From Peromyscus leucopus (Eukaryota; Chordata; Mammalia; Rodentia; Cricetidae), in NCBI RefSeq assembly GCF_004664715.2, contig NC_051069.1, positions 1 to 64,000 of the forward strand: DNA of 64,000 nt, read 5' to 3'. The notes beneath the pieces are model-generated. The model did no database searches, had not been told where the DNA came from, and was given only the letters and a program-made list of their open reading frames with translations. This document shows positions 47,438 through 63,715 of this stretch, piece after piece; the first letter of the stretch is position 1, and every line of letters starts with the position of its first letter. The translations under genes were made by a program, and so were the position numbers.

Positions 47438-48247
47438 AATGGGAAGGGGAGGGAAGGAGAGGAAGAGGGAGGGGGAACTGGAGTGGGAGTGGGAGGGACA
47501 GGAAGAGAGGAGAGCCAAAGTGTGTGAGCTAGAGAGCTCCATTTTAAAAGCCACCTTTTAAAACTGGACTAATGCAATGTCACAAATAAATGGCTACTAG
47601 TTTTCCTCTTAAAATTTTAGTGCAGCTTTTACTTTCCTTAAATTAACATTTGTTTTCCATTATTTTCTCCTACATAAGCCCTTCATTGTGGGAGTAAATG
47701 GTACCAAAGCCCCAGAAAGTCCTACAGAGATTTCTCATCCTACAGTAGCTTCATGTTTCAAGCTTAAATATTTATAATAACCTGAATATTATCCCTGTTT
47801 TAAGGAAGACTCTCTTGCCTACAGTTTACCTTAGCTATGATTTCATACCTAAAAGATAATGCCAACAACAAAACAGCCTATGACTAAAAATGGATGGTTT
47901 CTTTTAAATTCTTTGTAGATCAACTGATGAATTAAAATAAACTTATATAAAATAAAAACCCAGAATGCTCTTGTAAAAAGCTGGATTCTTTACTAGCAAA
48001 TGTGATTAAATGGGGAACATTATAAAATTTAAAACCTAATACTTGCTCTACAGCCTACTGTCTTCAGAAACTTGTCCAGAACTGAGGCAAGTCTAACCAT
48101 TTCCTACTGAAGAAGAAACCACTTCTGCAGCAAACGCTTTTAAAATGTCACAATTAATAGTGTTTCTGCTGCGGGAGGCACTTCCATTAAGACAAATACA
48201 ATACATATGTCTTTAGATACAGTGTGCTACATATTATAAAACACAAT
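45310..48247 (-). other. RFX7: Probable RFX7 3' UTR
   Basis: About 2.9 kb after the stop codon has no SINE or LTR, in sharp contrast to everything to its left, and is AT-rich with many short T and A runs. Candidate poly(A) signals on the minus strand are AATAAA near 46706 and 46595 and ATTAAA at 46079, 45378 and 45336; the last fits a UTR of roughly 3 kb. A (TG)n tract and a GA-rich tract lie inside. The open frames here are short and unconvincing. The 3' end is inferred, not seen. Confidence 0.7.
47391..47515. repeat. (TG)n microsatellite and GA-rich tract in the 3' UTR
   Basis: About 20 TG units (47391-47432) are followed by a purine-rich GGGA/GAGG tract to about 47515. In the mRNA these become a CA tract preceded by a pyrimidine-rich tract. 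Confidence 0.9.
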
Positions 48248-51559
<3,312 letters not shown>

Positions 51560-52186
51560 TTACAACAGTATGTTGTACATCTACATAGTATTAAAGGATT
51601 TATTAAGTGTTAATTAAGAAGAAGTAAGGTAGTTTTAATGTTAGAAGAGAGTTCTATGGGGTCATTCTGTATATAAGTAGACCCACAAATGTGCTAACAA
51701 ATAGAGCCATAATGCAACAAAGTTATGAAACAGTAATACACAGGGGAAAACTAGGTTACTTACCAGTTGACAGAACAAAATACTTCATACCTATGATAAA
51801 TACTTGCCTAACTAGTGGGTTAATGAGGTTACAGGGAGAAGAGCTACAATCATGAAGAAAGGTAAAGTATCTACTGGAATCTGTTCTAAGAAGACAGCTC
51901 ACCCCGAGGGGGACGTTCAGAGCCTTAAACACTACCAAGGATAAGGAGGTCCGAGACAAAATTGAGATCTCCTGAAGTCTGTTCCTCAGGGGACAATATA
52001 GATATCAGCTATTTGAAGTTTTAATGGAATAGCAATGATAAAGATACTTATATGGAGAAGAAAAATAAGAGAAAATATTCCCTTAATAATAATACCAATA
52101 ATAATGTAAGGTTATTACTTTACTTTAGAAAGATACACTTGCATTTGAAAAATCCCTTTACTATGTTAGTTGTGATAGTAACCTGA

Positions 52187-52326
52187 ACAATATTCTACTC
52201 CTAAATCTACCCAGCTAACCGCAGAAGCAGGCTCACATTAAATTATAAAATCACTAACAATATTCTACTCCTAAATCTACCCAGCTAACCGCAGAAGCAG
52301 GCTCACATTAAATTATAAAATCACTA
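52187..52326. repeat. Perfect 70-bp tandem duplication
   Basis: The unit beginning AACAATATTCTACTCC at 52187 is repeated from 52257 with no difference seen over 70 bases. It lies in the last RFX7 intron. Identity this high means a recent event or an assembly artefact. Confidence 0.93.
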
Positions 52327-52394
52327 ACACTATATTCTAATTTGATCTACTTCAATATTCAGAACATTTAGGCTCTCAAAAGTTTATGGTTATA

Positions 52395-52560
52395 TTTTTT
52401 TTCTTTTTGTTTTTTGAGACAGGGTTTCTTTGTGTAGCATTGTGCCTTTCCTGGAACTCACTCTGTAGCCCAGGCTGGCCTCAAGCTCACAGAGATCCAC
52501 CTGCCTCTGCTTCCCGAGTGCTGGGATTAAAGGCGTATGCCACTACCGCCCGGCTGATTA
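52395..52560 (-). mobile_element. B1 SINE in the last RFX7 intron
   Basis: Plus strand reads 'TGAGACAGGGTTTCTTTGTG' to 'GCCACTACCGCCCGGC'; hence the B1 is in the same orientation as the RFX7 transcript. Confidence 0.92.
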
Positions 52561-52809
52561 TATTTTCTTGACTCAGCCTGAGATAAAACAACTTCGAAAT
52601 GGATTTATTCTTACTCAAGTTCTGACTGGTTATATGCACACCTTACAAATCTTCATCCTTTCTATCTTCCCTTCTGTTAGGTTTACAGTTTGCTTTTCAT
52701 CAGCAATACACACTAAAATGAAAGAAAAACGACCGAAGGGGAGTCTGGTCATAAAGCCAGCTTATGATTATAGCTACATATACCCTTGCCTTCTCACCTG
52801 CCACTTCTA

Positions 52810-53223
<414 letters not shown>

Positions 53224-54529
53224 TCAGTTTGAGTATGTAGCTAGCTAGCTACAGGAAAAACAACTAAGCCAGCACATTGTAATTCACATCTTAGTTACAA
53301 AGCAAAGTAATAGACTTTCATTTATAAATATTTGTCAGCAAGATTTTGACATCCTAAAATACGATTTGACCAGGACAGTTTCAGTTAAGTAAACAATGGC
53401 AAACAATTTTAAAAGATTAGCTATATCATAAATTTGGGGACACTAACAAAAATGCATGCCAACAGAGCATTTTTACATTGTATTAGATGACAGCAAGTTT
53501 TCCTATCCCTTTCTGTAATTAGGATGAAATTAATACATTTCATAATTTTAATATTCAGCCCATAAGGATAACCTAATAAATATTCACTAAAACCACTCCA
53601 TAGCCTAGAAAAATTTATGTGGGGAAAACAAGTTTTTAATCTTACCAGAAATTCACAAAAATATGAACCATTATTTTAATTGTTACTTTATGGTTATTCC
53701 AGTGTGACCTAGAGGAATTAAGAAGCAGAATTTCTAATGTTAAGGCATTTTGAAAAGTGTTACTAAGAAAACTATTAAATAGAGTAGCAAGATAGCAGGA
53801 AAAAAAAAAAGCAAGATCAATGTTAAGAAAACTGAGTATGTAACAAAAGCCCTTTTACAAAGCTCGTTCTGTACGTGGGAAGTGGCACTAAGGTAGTAGG
53901 AAGTTCCCGTATGCTGTGGAGGGGCAGGGTAGCCTGCTCTGGCACCTTGCCTTCTGTCCCGTCCTGCTCTTTAGCTCTCTAGTTAAAGCTACAACTGGGT
54001 GCGGGCAGGGGAGGAAGGCTGGAAGACAGAAAGACACAGGAGCTCTCTTCTGCACAATCTGGTCGGCAATCCTTCAGTTTGGATCTTCTCTCTTTCTTTT
54101 AAATCATGTAATTATTGTTTTTTCCTAGTTGAACTTAGCCTCACGGCTTCCTCTGGCTCTGTCTCAGCTTTCTTCCCAGCACCTGCACACCCAGTAAAAC
54201 CTCTGCCAATGGCTCACAGCTTCCTGTCTTGTCCTCTTGCCAGAGTCTCTGAACAGGAATGAGTTCCAAGCAGCTGACTCACAAAAAGGACATTTGTAAC
54301 AACCTGTTCTTAAGACAGAGACTGTATCTATAAAAAAAAAAAATTAATTTACCTTCAAAGGGTGAAAATATTTATCATAAATATTCTTTTAAAAGTTTAC
54401 TGAGTTAAGAACAAAATTTTAAGAGATTTAAAGTTTTCAGTAATGATATAACTGGTAAAAAGTTCAATGTCCCCATAAATTGCTTTTAAATATGGAAATC
54501 ACCTCTTCATATGTATAATTTTTAGTACA

Positions 54530-54742
54530 TTTTAAAGATTTATTACTTTATGTGTATGAATGTTTTGTTTTCCTGTATGTGCATTATGTGTACGCCTGGT
54601 ACCTGCAAAGGTCAGAAGAGGGCTTCAGATCTCCTGGGACAGGAGTTACGTGGTTGAGAGCTGACACGTGGGTCCTGGGAATAGAACCTAGGTTCTCTCC
54701 ATGTGCTCTCAACTGCCGAGCCATCTCTCCATTTCACACCTA
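54530..54742 (-). mobile_element. B3-type SINE
   Basis: Antisense copy with 'GGTCAGAAGAGGGCTTCAGA' and 'TGCCGAGCCATCTCTCCA'. Confidence 0.85.
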
Positions 54743-55274
54743 TTCCTCAAAAATTCTTTTATTCTCTTTTGGTCAGTCTTGCAAAGAATGGGAAACAGAT
54801 GGAGCTGCCTCCTCCATAAGAACTCTAAGCCCTATCAACAGAGGTGCCTTCCCACTCTCAGTGGAGATAGTGAAGGCTCCACACCCCTCAAAGTCTTATT
54901 TTTCCAGACGGTAAGAAGGTAGTATGAAATAACTGAGGCAACCTGGGGCTTTGGAGATAGGCAAACAGGATTTAAATCCTTGCTGCATTACTTATCTGGC
55001 CAAGGATAAACTATTTTACCTCCCAAAGTCTGTTTCCTAGAGTGAAACCACCTATTTCACAAGCCTACTAAGGAAATTAGGGGAGGTAACATGTATGTGA
55101 GCTACTTAGCTACAAACACTGGACTTAATAAGCACTACCATGCGTGAGTCTAACTAAGTGAAAAGTCAGGTTTGGTCTCACACAGTTTATATTCAGGAAG
55201 GAAAAGCTATGACTAGCTACTGTGAGAGGCTGTTTTGCTGATACTGGTTCTCAACTGGTAGTGAAGTGAGGAGA

Positions 55275-55276
<2 letters not shown>

Positions 55277-55320
<44 letters not shown>
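55277..55320. repeat. (CA)n microsatellite
   Basis: About 22 CA units. Confidence 0.97.
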
Positions 55321-55327
<7 letters not shown>

Positions 55328-55651
55328 AATTCTTTTCAGGATAAATGTACTGCAGATTTAAAAATATTTAGTTTTAACTTAGAAGAATTATCTTGGAAAA
55401 CAAGTTTGTGTTAATATTCTGTTCACAGAAATAATTTTCTAAAGTAAAGTAATGTAATATATTCACTCTACAACCTCAGGTAAAACTGAAATAAGGCATT
55501 TAAAAATTCCCATCAGAATTGATACCATACACACAGCTATTAATTTAGGAGTGTATCAGATATTTGAATAATAATATTAATTGCTAAAATTGTCAGTTCT
55601 AAAAATTTCTCTTTGAATTAAAATTCTCACTTAAACATCCTTAAAAAATTT

Positions 55652-55850
55652 CTTGGGTTGGAGAGATGGCTCAGCAGTTAAGGGCACTGGCTATTCTTCC
55701 AGAGGACCTGGGTTCAATTCCTAGCATCCACATGGCAGCTCACAACTGTAACTCCAGATCTAGGGGACCCGACACCCTCACACAGACATACATGAGGGCA
55801 AAACACCAATGTACATAAAATAAAAACAGATAAGTTAAAAAAAATTTCTC
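55652..55850 (+). mobile_element. B2 SINE
   Basis: 'GGTTGGAGAGATGGCTCAGC' with the RNA polymerase III box region and an A-rich end. Confidence 0.88.
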
Positions 55851-55854
55851 TTGA

Positions 55855-56000
55855 AGCCAGGTGTGGTAAACACCTTGGAGACAGAGGTAGGAGGGTTTCT
55901 ATGAGTTCAAGGTCAGCCTGGCCTACATTATGAGTCCCAGGACAGCCTGGGCTCTATACAATAGAGACCCCGTCTAAAAACAAACAAAATAAAAACAAAA
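55855..56000 (+). mobile_element. B1 SINE, diverged
   Basis: 'GAAGCCAGGTGTGGTAAACA' to 'GACCCCGTCTAAAAACAAAC'. Confidence 0.82.
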
Positions 56001-56433
56001 CTTTTGCTATTTTATAGTACTACTTCAAAAAGTTTATTATTTATGAAACCAGGTAATCAGTCACGGTGTTCAAGATTTTTTTATTTATAAGCTTAATTTC
56101 TGGGATAGAAGCCTAACACATAATTTTAAAATTTAATCTTATTTTACTTTTAACGTCTAATTAATTTAGACACATAGAATATTCTTTACATTTAAAAACA
56201 GCCACCTTTTTTTTTTTAAAAAAAATTGAAAAAAAGTATTGCTGGGCAGTGGTGGATCATTTCCCTCTTCAAACTTTGAACAGTAATTCTAAGGCACACT
56301 GTCTTTCCTGATATGTGACAAAATACAATTCACATGGCTCTCTCTCTTGCTTGCTTCAAAGATCAGATAAAATAATAACTGAATAATAACTGGTCTTGAG
56401 TGTAATGCCCATTTAAAATGTTAAACTTTTAAA

Positions 56434-56605
56434 AGTGCTGGGTGTGGTGGCACACGCCTTTAATCTCAGCACTCGGGAGGCAAAAGCAGGTGGGTCCCTG
56501 TGAGTTTGAGGCCAGGCTGGTCTACAAAGCAAATTCCAGGACAGCCAGCGCTGTTACACAGAGAAACCCGCCCCCCCCCCAAAAAAAAACCAACAATCAA
56601 CACAT
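56434..56605 (+). mobile_element. B1 SINE
   Basis: 'GCTGGGTGTGGTGGCACACG' to 'CAGAGAAACCCG' followed by C and A runs. Confidence 0.9.
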
Positions 56606-56799
56606 AAACAAACAAACAGTATTATAGGGAAATTCAAATAGTTTATTCCAGCAGAGCAGTATACAAAAGTATAGGATTAAGCTCTACAATATAACAAAAT
56701 AGTTTTCATTTTGTTGGCTTAATAAAACATCTGTGTTTAATGTAAACTGGAGTAAAAATGAACTCATGGAGCTCTTTGGTCAAATTCTTCATTAATGAA

Positions 56800-56975
56800 T
56801 TCTTTAAACTTTTATTCATGGGTGCACACGCACCACGGACTGCCTGTAGAGGTCACAGGACAACCTGCAGGAGGGGAGTCAGTCATCTCCTCCACCATGC
56901 AGGTTCTGAGGTTTGAACTCAGATCAGGAGGCTTGTAGCCAGTGCCCTTACGTACTGTGCCATCCTACTGGCCCC
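56800..56975 (-). mobile_element. B3-type SINE
   Basis: Antisense tRNA-derived SINE ('GGTCACAGGACAACCTGCAG' ... 'CTGTGCCATCCTACTGGCCC'). Confidence 0.8.
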
Positions 56976-56998
56976 GAGCTCTCCTGCTACCATCCCTA

Positions 56999-57238
<240 letters not shown>

Positions 57239-57477
57239 CTATATAAAGCAAAGAGGAAAAGTTAACTTTATAAACTAACTACAACGACAATAGCAATAAT
57301 TTCAGAGAAATGAAGTACATTGAAGATATGTATTCTTATTGGAAGATACAACATACATTTCAGGTCAAAACAGTATATAGGAGCTGTTGGAGGTCACGTA
57401 ACAGCTTTGCATATAGAGGGAATCAGTAAAGAACAGTCAGTCAAGTGCAGGGTGAATATAGCACTTTAAATGGTAAC

Positions 57478-57640
57478 AGCCTGGTGTGGTGGCGCACACC
57501 TTTAATTCCAGCATTGAGAGGCAGAGGCAGGTGGATCTCTGTGAGTTAGCGGCCACTGTAGTCCATATAGTGAGTTTCAGGACAGACAGGGCTATATAGA
57601 GAGTCTCTGTCTCAAAACAACAACAACAAACAAAAATCCA
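57478..57640 (+). mobile_element. B1 SINE
   Basis: B1 text 'GTGGTGGCGCACACCTTTAA' through 'GTCTCAAAACAACAAC'. Confidence 0.88.
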
Positions 57641-58029
57641 ACCAAAAATGGCAGCTAGACACAAACAGAAGTTTTTGGTAGTTCTAAAGCTTTAGTATCA
57701 ATAAAAACTATATTGCTTAGTAGTCCTGTTTTCTTTTCTAGAGAGATCATACTATAGCTATCCTATAATTTTTTTTCCTTATGCAAACAGGCATCATCAA
57801 TATACACTATGGACATATCTACAAATTAGTAATCTTAGGACTGTTTTTTCTGAGTTTCATGTTTATGTAGGTCATTTTTGCAAGCAGCTTTTGGCCACTG
57901 TGGGTGATTTTTCTCTCCCTCTTCTTAGTTATTTGTAGAAAGAACAGTTCTCAGTTTGTGACTTTAACCAGGATATTGTACAGAATGCATTCAACTAAAG
58001 GTACATTTCTCTTTATTAAAAAGAAATGG

Positions 58030-58341
<312 letters not shown>

Positions 58342-59188
58342 TTGAAACCACTTTAAATTAAATGGACTGCCTATATAGATAGCACTTGAGAAAGAACTGT
58401 ACATGAAATGACAATACAATCACCAGGAGGTAACACCTACTTTTTGAATTCGTCAGTAAAAACACAATTTACTAGTAGAAACTCAGAATATTTTCATGCT
58501 TTCAAAACGAAACGTTTCTTGTAGAATGTTCAGTATTACTGTCTAAGTGAAAGGAATAAATGTTCCCACTATGCACTGCCAGCCACCAGCAACAAGCAGG
58601 TCAGAGAAGGAACCAGCAGATGGAAACCTGGCAAAGGGATGGGAAACTTGAGTCCAGGGCATAGGGACAAAAACAGCTCTTGAGAGTATCACAAGGGCTT
58701 TAACCTTTACATTTCTTTTTCCACTGAAACATACAGGATTATCACCTGTAACATGCCAAAGGCACATCAAGACCTTTGCTATCTGTATTCAGGAAACAAG
58801 GGTAGAGTGGTTCAAATGCATCTGTGACTCCTTTAGAAAGGCAGCCTTCCTCCTTGTCCCTTTCTCTCATCACCACAGTAGCTAATTTAAGGCCTTAAAA
58901 AGGTCAAGAGCTAACTAAGCAAGGAAGAAATGAATGCATTTCTAATAAAAGATAGTCTCTATTTTAAAATCTTCTAGGATCAGAAAAACCTTTAATAAAT
59001 TCTTAATTTTCCTCCCCTTACTTCTGTTTGGGCTCTGTCACAAGAAGGGCTTTTTCTATGCTCCCCTTTAATGGGTGCCAGAAAAATAAAGTGAATATTG
59101 ATCTTTCATTACAAGACAAGAACAATTCTGAGTGTATTATTAACATCATCATTATTTATTTATCTATCTATCACATCTTCACTTACTC

Positions 59189-59248
<60 letters not shown>

Positions 59249-59249
59249 C
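59189..59249. repeat. (TCTA)n microsatellite
   Basis: About 15 uninterrupted tetranucleotide units in the U12 intron of RFX7; likely polymorphic. Confidence 0.95.
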
Positions 59250-59412
59250 TAATCACCAGGCAGATTCCCATGTTTCTGAATTAGAGAAGAAAAAGAAGAT
59301 AAGCTAACATCTTTTTTCCACTTTTATTGATAAAATTTACAGTTACTAAATACATAATTTCCTAATTTTTATTATTAATGCAAAGGTGAATGGATAGTAA
59401 AGTGATAAGGAG

Positions 59413-59600
59413 GGCTGGAAAGATGGCTCAGTGCTTAAAAGCACTTGCAGCTCTTAAAGAGAACCTGGATTGGGTTCCCAGAACCCACACTTTGAGGTTT
59501 ACAGCTACCTGTAACTCCAATTCCAGAGAATATAATACCTTTTCCTGGTCTCTGAGGACACATGCACATGTATACACACAAAAATATGAATAAAAATAGA
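59413..59600 (+). mobile_element. B2/B3-type SINE
   Basis: 'GGCTGGAAAGATGGCTCAGT' with the tRNA-derived head, in the U12 intron of RFX7. Confidence 0.82.
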
Positions 59601-59635
59601 TAAAATAGTGAAAACGATTAAAGATAAAATATAGG

Positions 59636-59810
59636 CTGGGCAGTGGTGGCACATGCCTTTAATCCCAGTACTCAGGAGGCAGAGCCAGGCGGATCTCTGT
59701 GAGTTCAAGGCCAGCCTGGGCTACAGAGTGAAATCCACGACAGGTACCAAAAACTACACAGAGAAACCCTGTCTCGAAAAACCAAAAATAAATAAATAAG
59801 TAAAAAATAA
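59636..59810 (+). mobile_element. B1 SINE
   Basis: Full B1 ('GGGCAGTGGTGGCACATGCC' ... 'CTGTCTCGAAAAACC') in the U12 intron. Confidence 0.92.
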
Positions 59811-60004
59811 AATCTATCAGAATTTTATAAACTCATAAACCACTTGCTATTTCTTATGTAGCTTGGTAACAGCTGGGGGAAATGACATTTGTAGTTATTC
59901 TTCTAAGGATTTTGAGCTGTTGATTTACATTTATTTCTAAATGTAGTTGCCAACTGAGCTACAATAGCAGATGAGCCAAAAGAGATCACTGATAGCATTC
60001 TGAT

Positions 60005-60013
60005 AAAGGATAT
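60005..60013 (-). promoter_or_regulatory. RFX7: U12-type 5' splice site
   Basis: ATATCCTTT matches the highly constrained minor-spliceosome donor that pairs with U11 and U6atac snRNAs. It follows exon sequence ...AAATCTAA directly. Confidence 0.93.
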
Positions 60014-60130
60014 TTAGATTTGCCTCTAGTGCCCAAACGGCGTGCCTTCATGTTTGGAAATACGTTTTTCATGATTTTTCCGAAGTCAGCAGCACTTAAT
60101 GGATGGTAGCCAAGATTGTCACAATAGCTC
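60014..60130 (-). CDS. RFX7: RFX7 exon: main part of the RFX DNA-binding domain
   Basis: On the minus strand a U2-type acceptor (tcttttgcag, 60140-60131) is followed by 117 nt reading [19 protein letters not shown], then [19 protein letters not shown]. This is the core of the RFX winged helix, with the family's 'FGK...FP...RRLGTRG.SKY' signature that contacts the X-box. The exon opens with one base that completes a Lys codon and closes with AA, so both ends are phase 2 and its length is a multiple of three. The 3' boundary is not GT: the intron begins ATATCCTTT. The flanking introns are therefore of different spliceosomal types, U2 upstream and U12 downstream. Conservation with mammalian RFX7 is essentially complete here. 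Confidence 0.96.
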
Positions 60131-60822
60131 CTGCAAAAGAAGGACAGACCAATTAAAAAGTGACAGAAATCAGCAACACACAGTATGGTGTTACTTCAGT
60201 ACAGTCTGGTAAATAAAGTGAAGTAATGGACCTTCCAGTAATTCAGGATAATTTATAAACATTCATTCTTGAGAGCTGCACATTAAATTCAGACTGAATT
60301 TGCTGGATTCACTCTAAAGGTCTACAGCACTGTTTTCAACAGCATCTGGTTAAACTCAGGGTCCTAAATGTACTCATGTAAGCTCATCTAGCAGGGCTAT
60401 AATTTCTGCACATACAGCGAGTTCACACAGAGATAACGTTCAGTCTCACATCATCAGTGTCAAACATCACCGTTAATGACATGAGATGGTTTAAACACGG
60501 AAACATGGTATGTGAACTAAAAGAGACCTTAGAATCATCTGTACCAACATTTTATTCCACTGGTAAAGCTGACAACAAGGGCAATGTGAGGTCCTGAAGG
60601 TCCAGAGTCACCTTTTCCCTTTGTATCCCTTTAATTTTGTGAAAGCTTAGAATGAGAAAGGAATTCAGTTGTACAGCTTAACTTCTTGTTATACACAGAA
60701 ACGGCCATACTGTTAAATAGTGAGTTACCTCACGTGAGTCCCTCCCTGATTATGACAACTCTACTGTAAGGTGGCCTGCCTCTAGATTTCAGTGGTTTTA
60801 ATTTTTGAAGAATTTCATTCTT

Positions 60823-60849
60823 TTTTTTTTTTTTTTTGGCATTTTCTTT

Positions 60850-60913
<64 letters not shown>

Positions 60914-61215
60914 ACAATACCATTCAGTTGTACATATCAGTCATGGGTTCCCCTATTCTCCCCCCTCCCACCCCCTCCCCTTACCCCCAGCCCACCCTCC
61001 ATTCCCACCTCCTCCAGGACAAGTCCTCCCCCGAGGACTGTGATCAACCTGGTAGACTCAGTCCAGGGAGGTCCAGTCCCTTCCTCCCAGACTGAGCCAA
61101 GTGTCCCTGCATAAGTTCCAGGTTTCAAACAGCCAACTCATGCAATGAGCACAGGACTTGGTCCCACTGCCTAGTTGCCTCCCAAACTGATCAAGCCAAT
61201 CAACTGTCTCACCTA
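60823..61215 (-). mobile_element. 5'-truncated LINE-1 insertion upstream of the first visible RFX7 exon
   Basis: On the minus strand rodent L1 3' UTR sequence ends in a long poly(A), seen as poly(T) from 60821. It is bordered by the 15-bp target duplication AAGAATTTCATTCTT (60808-60822 and 61216-61230). A (TA)n array expanded within the 3' end (60855-60907). This is a complete record of target-primed reverse transcription. Confidence 0.92.
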
Positions 61216-61534
61216 AAGAATTTCATTCTTACCCATTGTAAAGTTCTGAATAGTGATTCTGTTTAAAGTATAATTTATGGAGCATTTATAGGGTACACTC
61301 AGTCATGGGTTTGAAATGAGGTCTATATTATAAGCCGTGGGTCATGCCAGGCCAAAGGAAGATGCTGGTTAGTTTACATCTCATTTTCCTGCAGGATTCT
61401 TCAAGCAAGATTTGGTGTCAATTAACACCTAACTCATATAGTTAGGTAGTTTTTAGGCAACATATAAAAACTAAAGAACAAAAAATGTGTTTATAGAATA
61501 ACTCTAACATCACCCTTTTTTGTTGTTTGTTTTT

Positions 61535-61655
61535 GTTTTCCAAGATAGGGATCTCTCTGTGTAGCCCTGTCTGTCCTCGGACTCAAAGAGATCAGCCTGC
61601 CTCTGCCTCCCAAGTGCGGGCATTAAAGAAGTGTGGCCACCACTGTCCAGCTAAC
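61535..61655 (-). mobile_element. B1 SINE, diverged
   Basis: Antisense B1 ('AGATAGGGATCTCTCTGTGT' ... 'CCACCACTGTCCAGC'). Confidence 0.82.
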
Positions 61656-62275
61656 ATCATTCTTAAAATGAGATTATTTGGTCTTTTTATTTTGTTTTTT
61701 ATTTAAAATTATGTTTTAAAGACTGAAAGCACAATTATCATTTAATATGACTGAAAAAGTCACTCAAATACATGGAATTCAGTCTTTAGTACCTTTTCAT
61801 GTCATTTACAATTTAATTACATAGTGCAAAAGTAATATTATTTAATCTACAAAAATATTCTAAAACACAGTAGAGAAGATGAGTGCAGACAGTCAAGAGA
61901 ATAACTGACCAGATCTTACATCATTGAATTCTTTATAAAAAGTATTACTTCACTTTTCTCAAATCCTTGAGGTAAATTTTTTATTAGGAAATTTATAGAT
62001 AGGAATTTGTACAAAGAGGTTTGGTCTAATTTAATCTAATTTACGTATCTTATGGATTAGATATTTACACTGCCAATTAATAGCTGTAAGTACCCTGGAT
62101 ACTTGGGATGCAACCAAAATTCTATCAATTTTTTTCCTAATATTTATACAGAATAATTAAGGTGGTTATTTTTCTAATTATTTTCTAACAATTTTTTAAC
62201 CAAGTCCATCCTGCTTTTTTAATGAATCTTACCACTCATGTGTTACAGATGACAACAAATTCAAACACAGGGAAG

Positions 62276-62425
62276 CTAGGCAGCATGGTGGTACATGCCT
62301 TTAAACCCAGCACTTAGGAGGCAGAGGAGGCAAGGGAACCTCTGTCACTTCAAAGCCGGCATGGTCTCCAGAGTGAGCTCCAGGCCACCAAGGCTACACA
62401 GTTAGACTCTGTCTGGGAAAAAAAA
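62276..62425 (+). mobile_element. B1 SINE, diverged
   Basis: 'CAGCATGGTGGTACATGCCT' to 'GACTCTGTCTGGGAAAAAAA'. Confidence 0.85.
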
Positions 62426-63539
62426 TGTAGGGAAGTCCCAGAGATATGTGGATAATGTTCTCTTTAAAATGTCAATCAAATAATACATCTGTGGTAATTT
62501 CAAAGATAAATTTGGTAAAAAAACAAAACAAAACAAAACACGACTGTTGAAATGCCAATGTTTGAAAGAAATAATACATTGAGTCTGTAGAGAAAATTCA
62601 GAAAGTGTCTGATATTACCTATAAATAATTTGCTTCTTTCATATTGCTCCCTATTTTGGGGCAGAGCAATGACACACAGCTAAGACATGGCTATGTACAC
62701 TAGCTCTGGAGTTTGTCACAGACACCCAAGAATGCCAGAGTGCACAGTATAGTGTAGGTGATTGCAGCTGTCCCCAAGTCAATTGGTTCCCAGGCTTGTG
62801 CTATAGTGCCTTTTAGGTTAGGCCTTGATGAGGTTAGAACCGTTAGTATCATTAAGCAGAACTAAAATTAAGATCAAACAATTACTCTTGACAATCATTT
62901 GATTTGAGATAACTATGTAATGATCAGTATGCCTGAAAGACTGCAGCAGTTTAAAATAGAGTTAAATTATTGTGTATATAAATAATTACCATGTTTGACC
63001 TCTTAGAAGGCTGTCTATATCGAACTTGATCTAGCAGAGCTTATCCAGTATTAAGATCCTTTGAGGAGATGGGATGGGGAGAAGTGGTTAAAAATAATTA
63101 TAAGCAAGTATTTTGCTTTGTGGGTTGCCTAAGACTGCATGCAAACTACAATTGCAGAAACTGTAAACTAACCAGAAAGAGTAAAGAGAAGCTGGGGAAT
63201 AAGATGGATGTGTTGCAGCGAAAAATATGAATGGTCCTGAGACTTAGAAAATCACATGTATTTGGAGGACTTGAGAAAGCCCTACCTTAGACTAAAGAGA
63301 AAGTCTCTCTAAAGCAGAAAGTGAAGGCTAAGGACAGTTAATTCCACGCCTGTGTGTTGATGCTGAATCCCAGTACACACTCATGGAGACTTCTGGTGAA
63401 TAAAGACTGGGAGATTTATTGGTTCCAGGTCCTTAGTGAAATCTTAATCTTATTAGCTGACTATTAAGCTAGGTAGACTTCAGTAGGCAGACATAGTAAC
63501 ACAGTATAGTTCAAAACAGTCACTTAAGAATCATCATTC

Positions 63540-63715
63540 CTTAGCAGGGTGGTGGTGGCACATACCTTTAATTCTAGCGCTTGGGAGGCAGAGGCAGGTG
63601 GATTTCTGAGTTTGAGGCCAGCATGGTCTACAGAGTGAGTTCCAAGATGGCCAGGGCTATTACACAGAGAAATCTTGTCTTGAAACGCGCCCCCACTTCC
63701 CCAAAAAAGGGAAGA
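63540..63715 (+). mobile_element. B1 SINE
   Basis: 'GTGGTGGTGGCACATACCTT' to 'AATCTTGTCTTGAAACGCGC', with a modified tail. Confidence 0.88.

Noticed and set aside
59028..59307. Frames rich in Ile-Tyr-Leu-Ser around 59.2 kb
   Set aside because: Translation of the (TCTA)n microsatellite.
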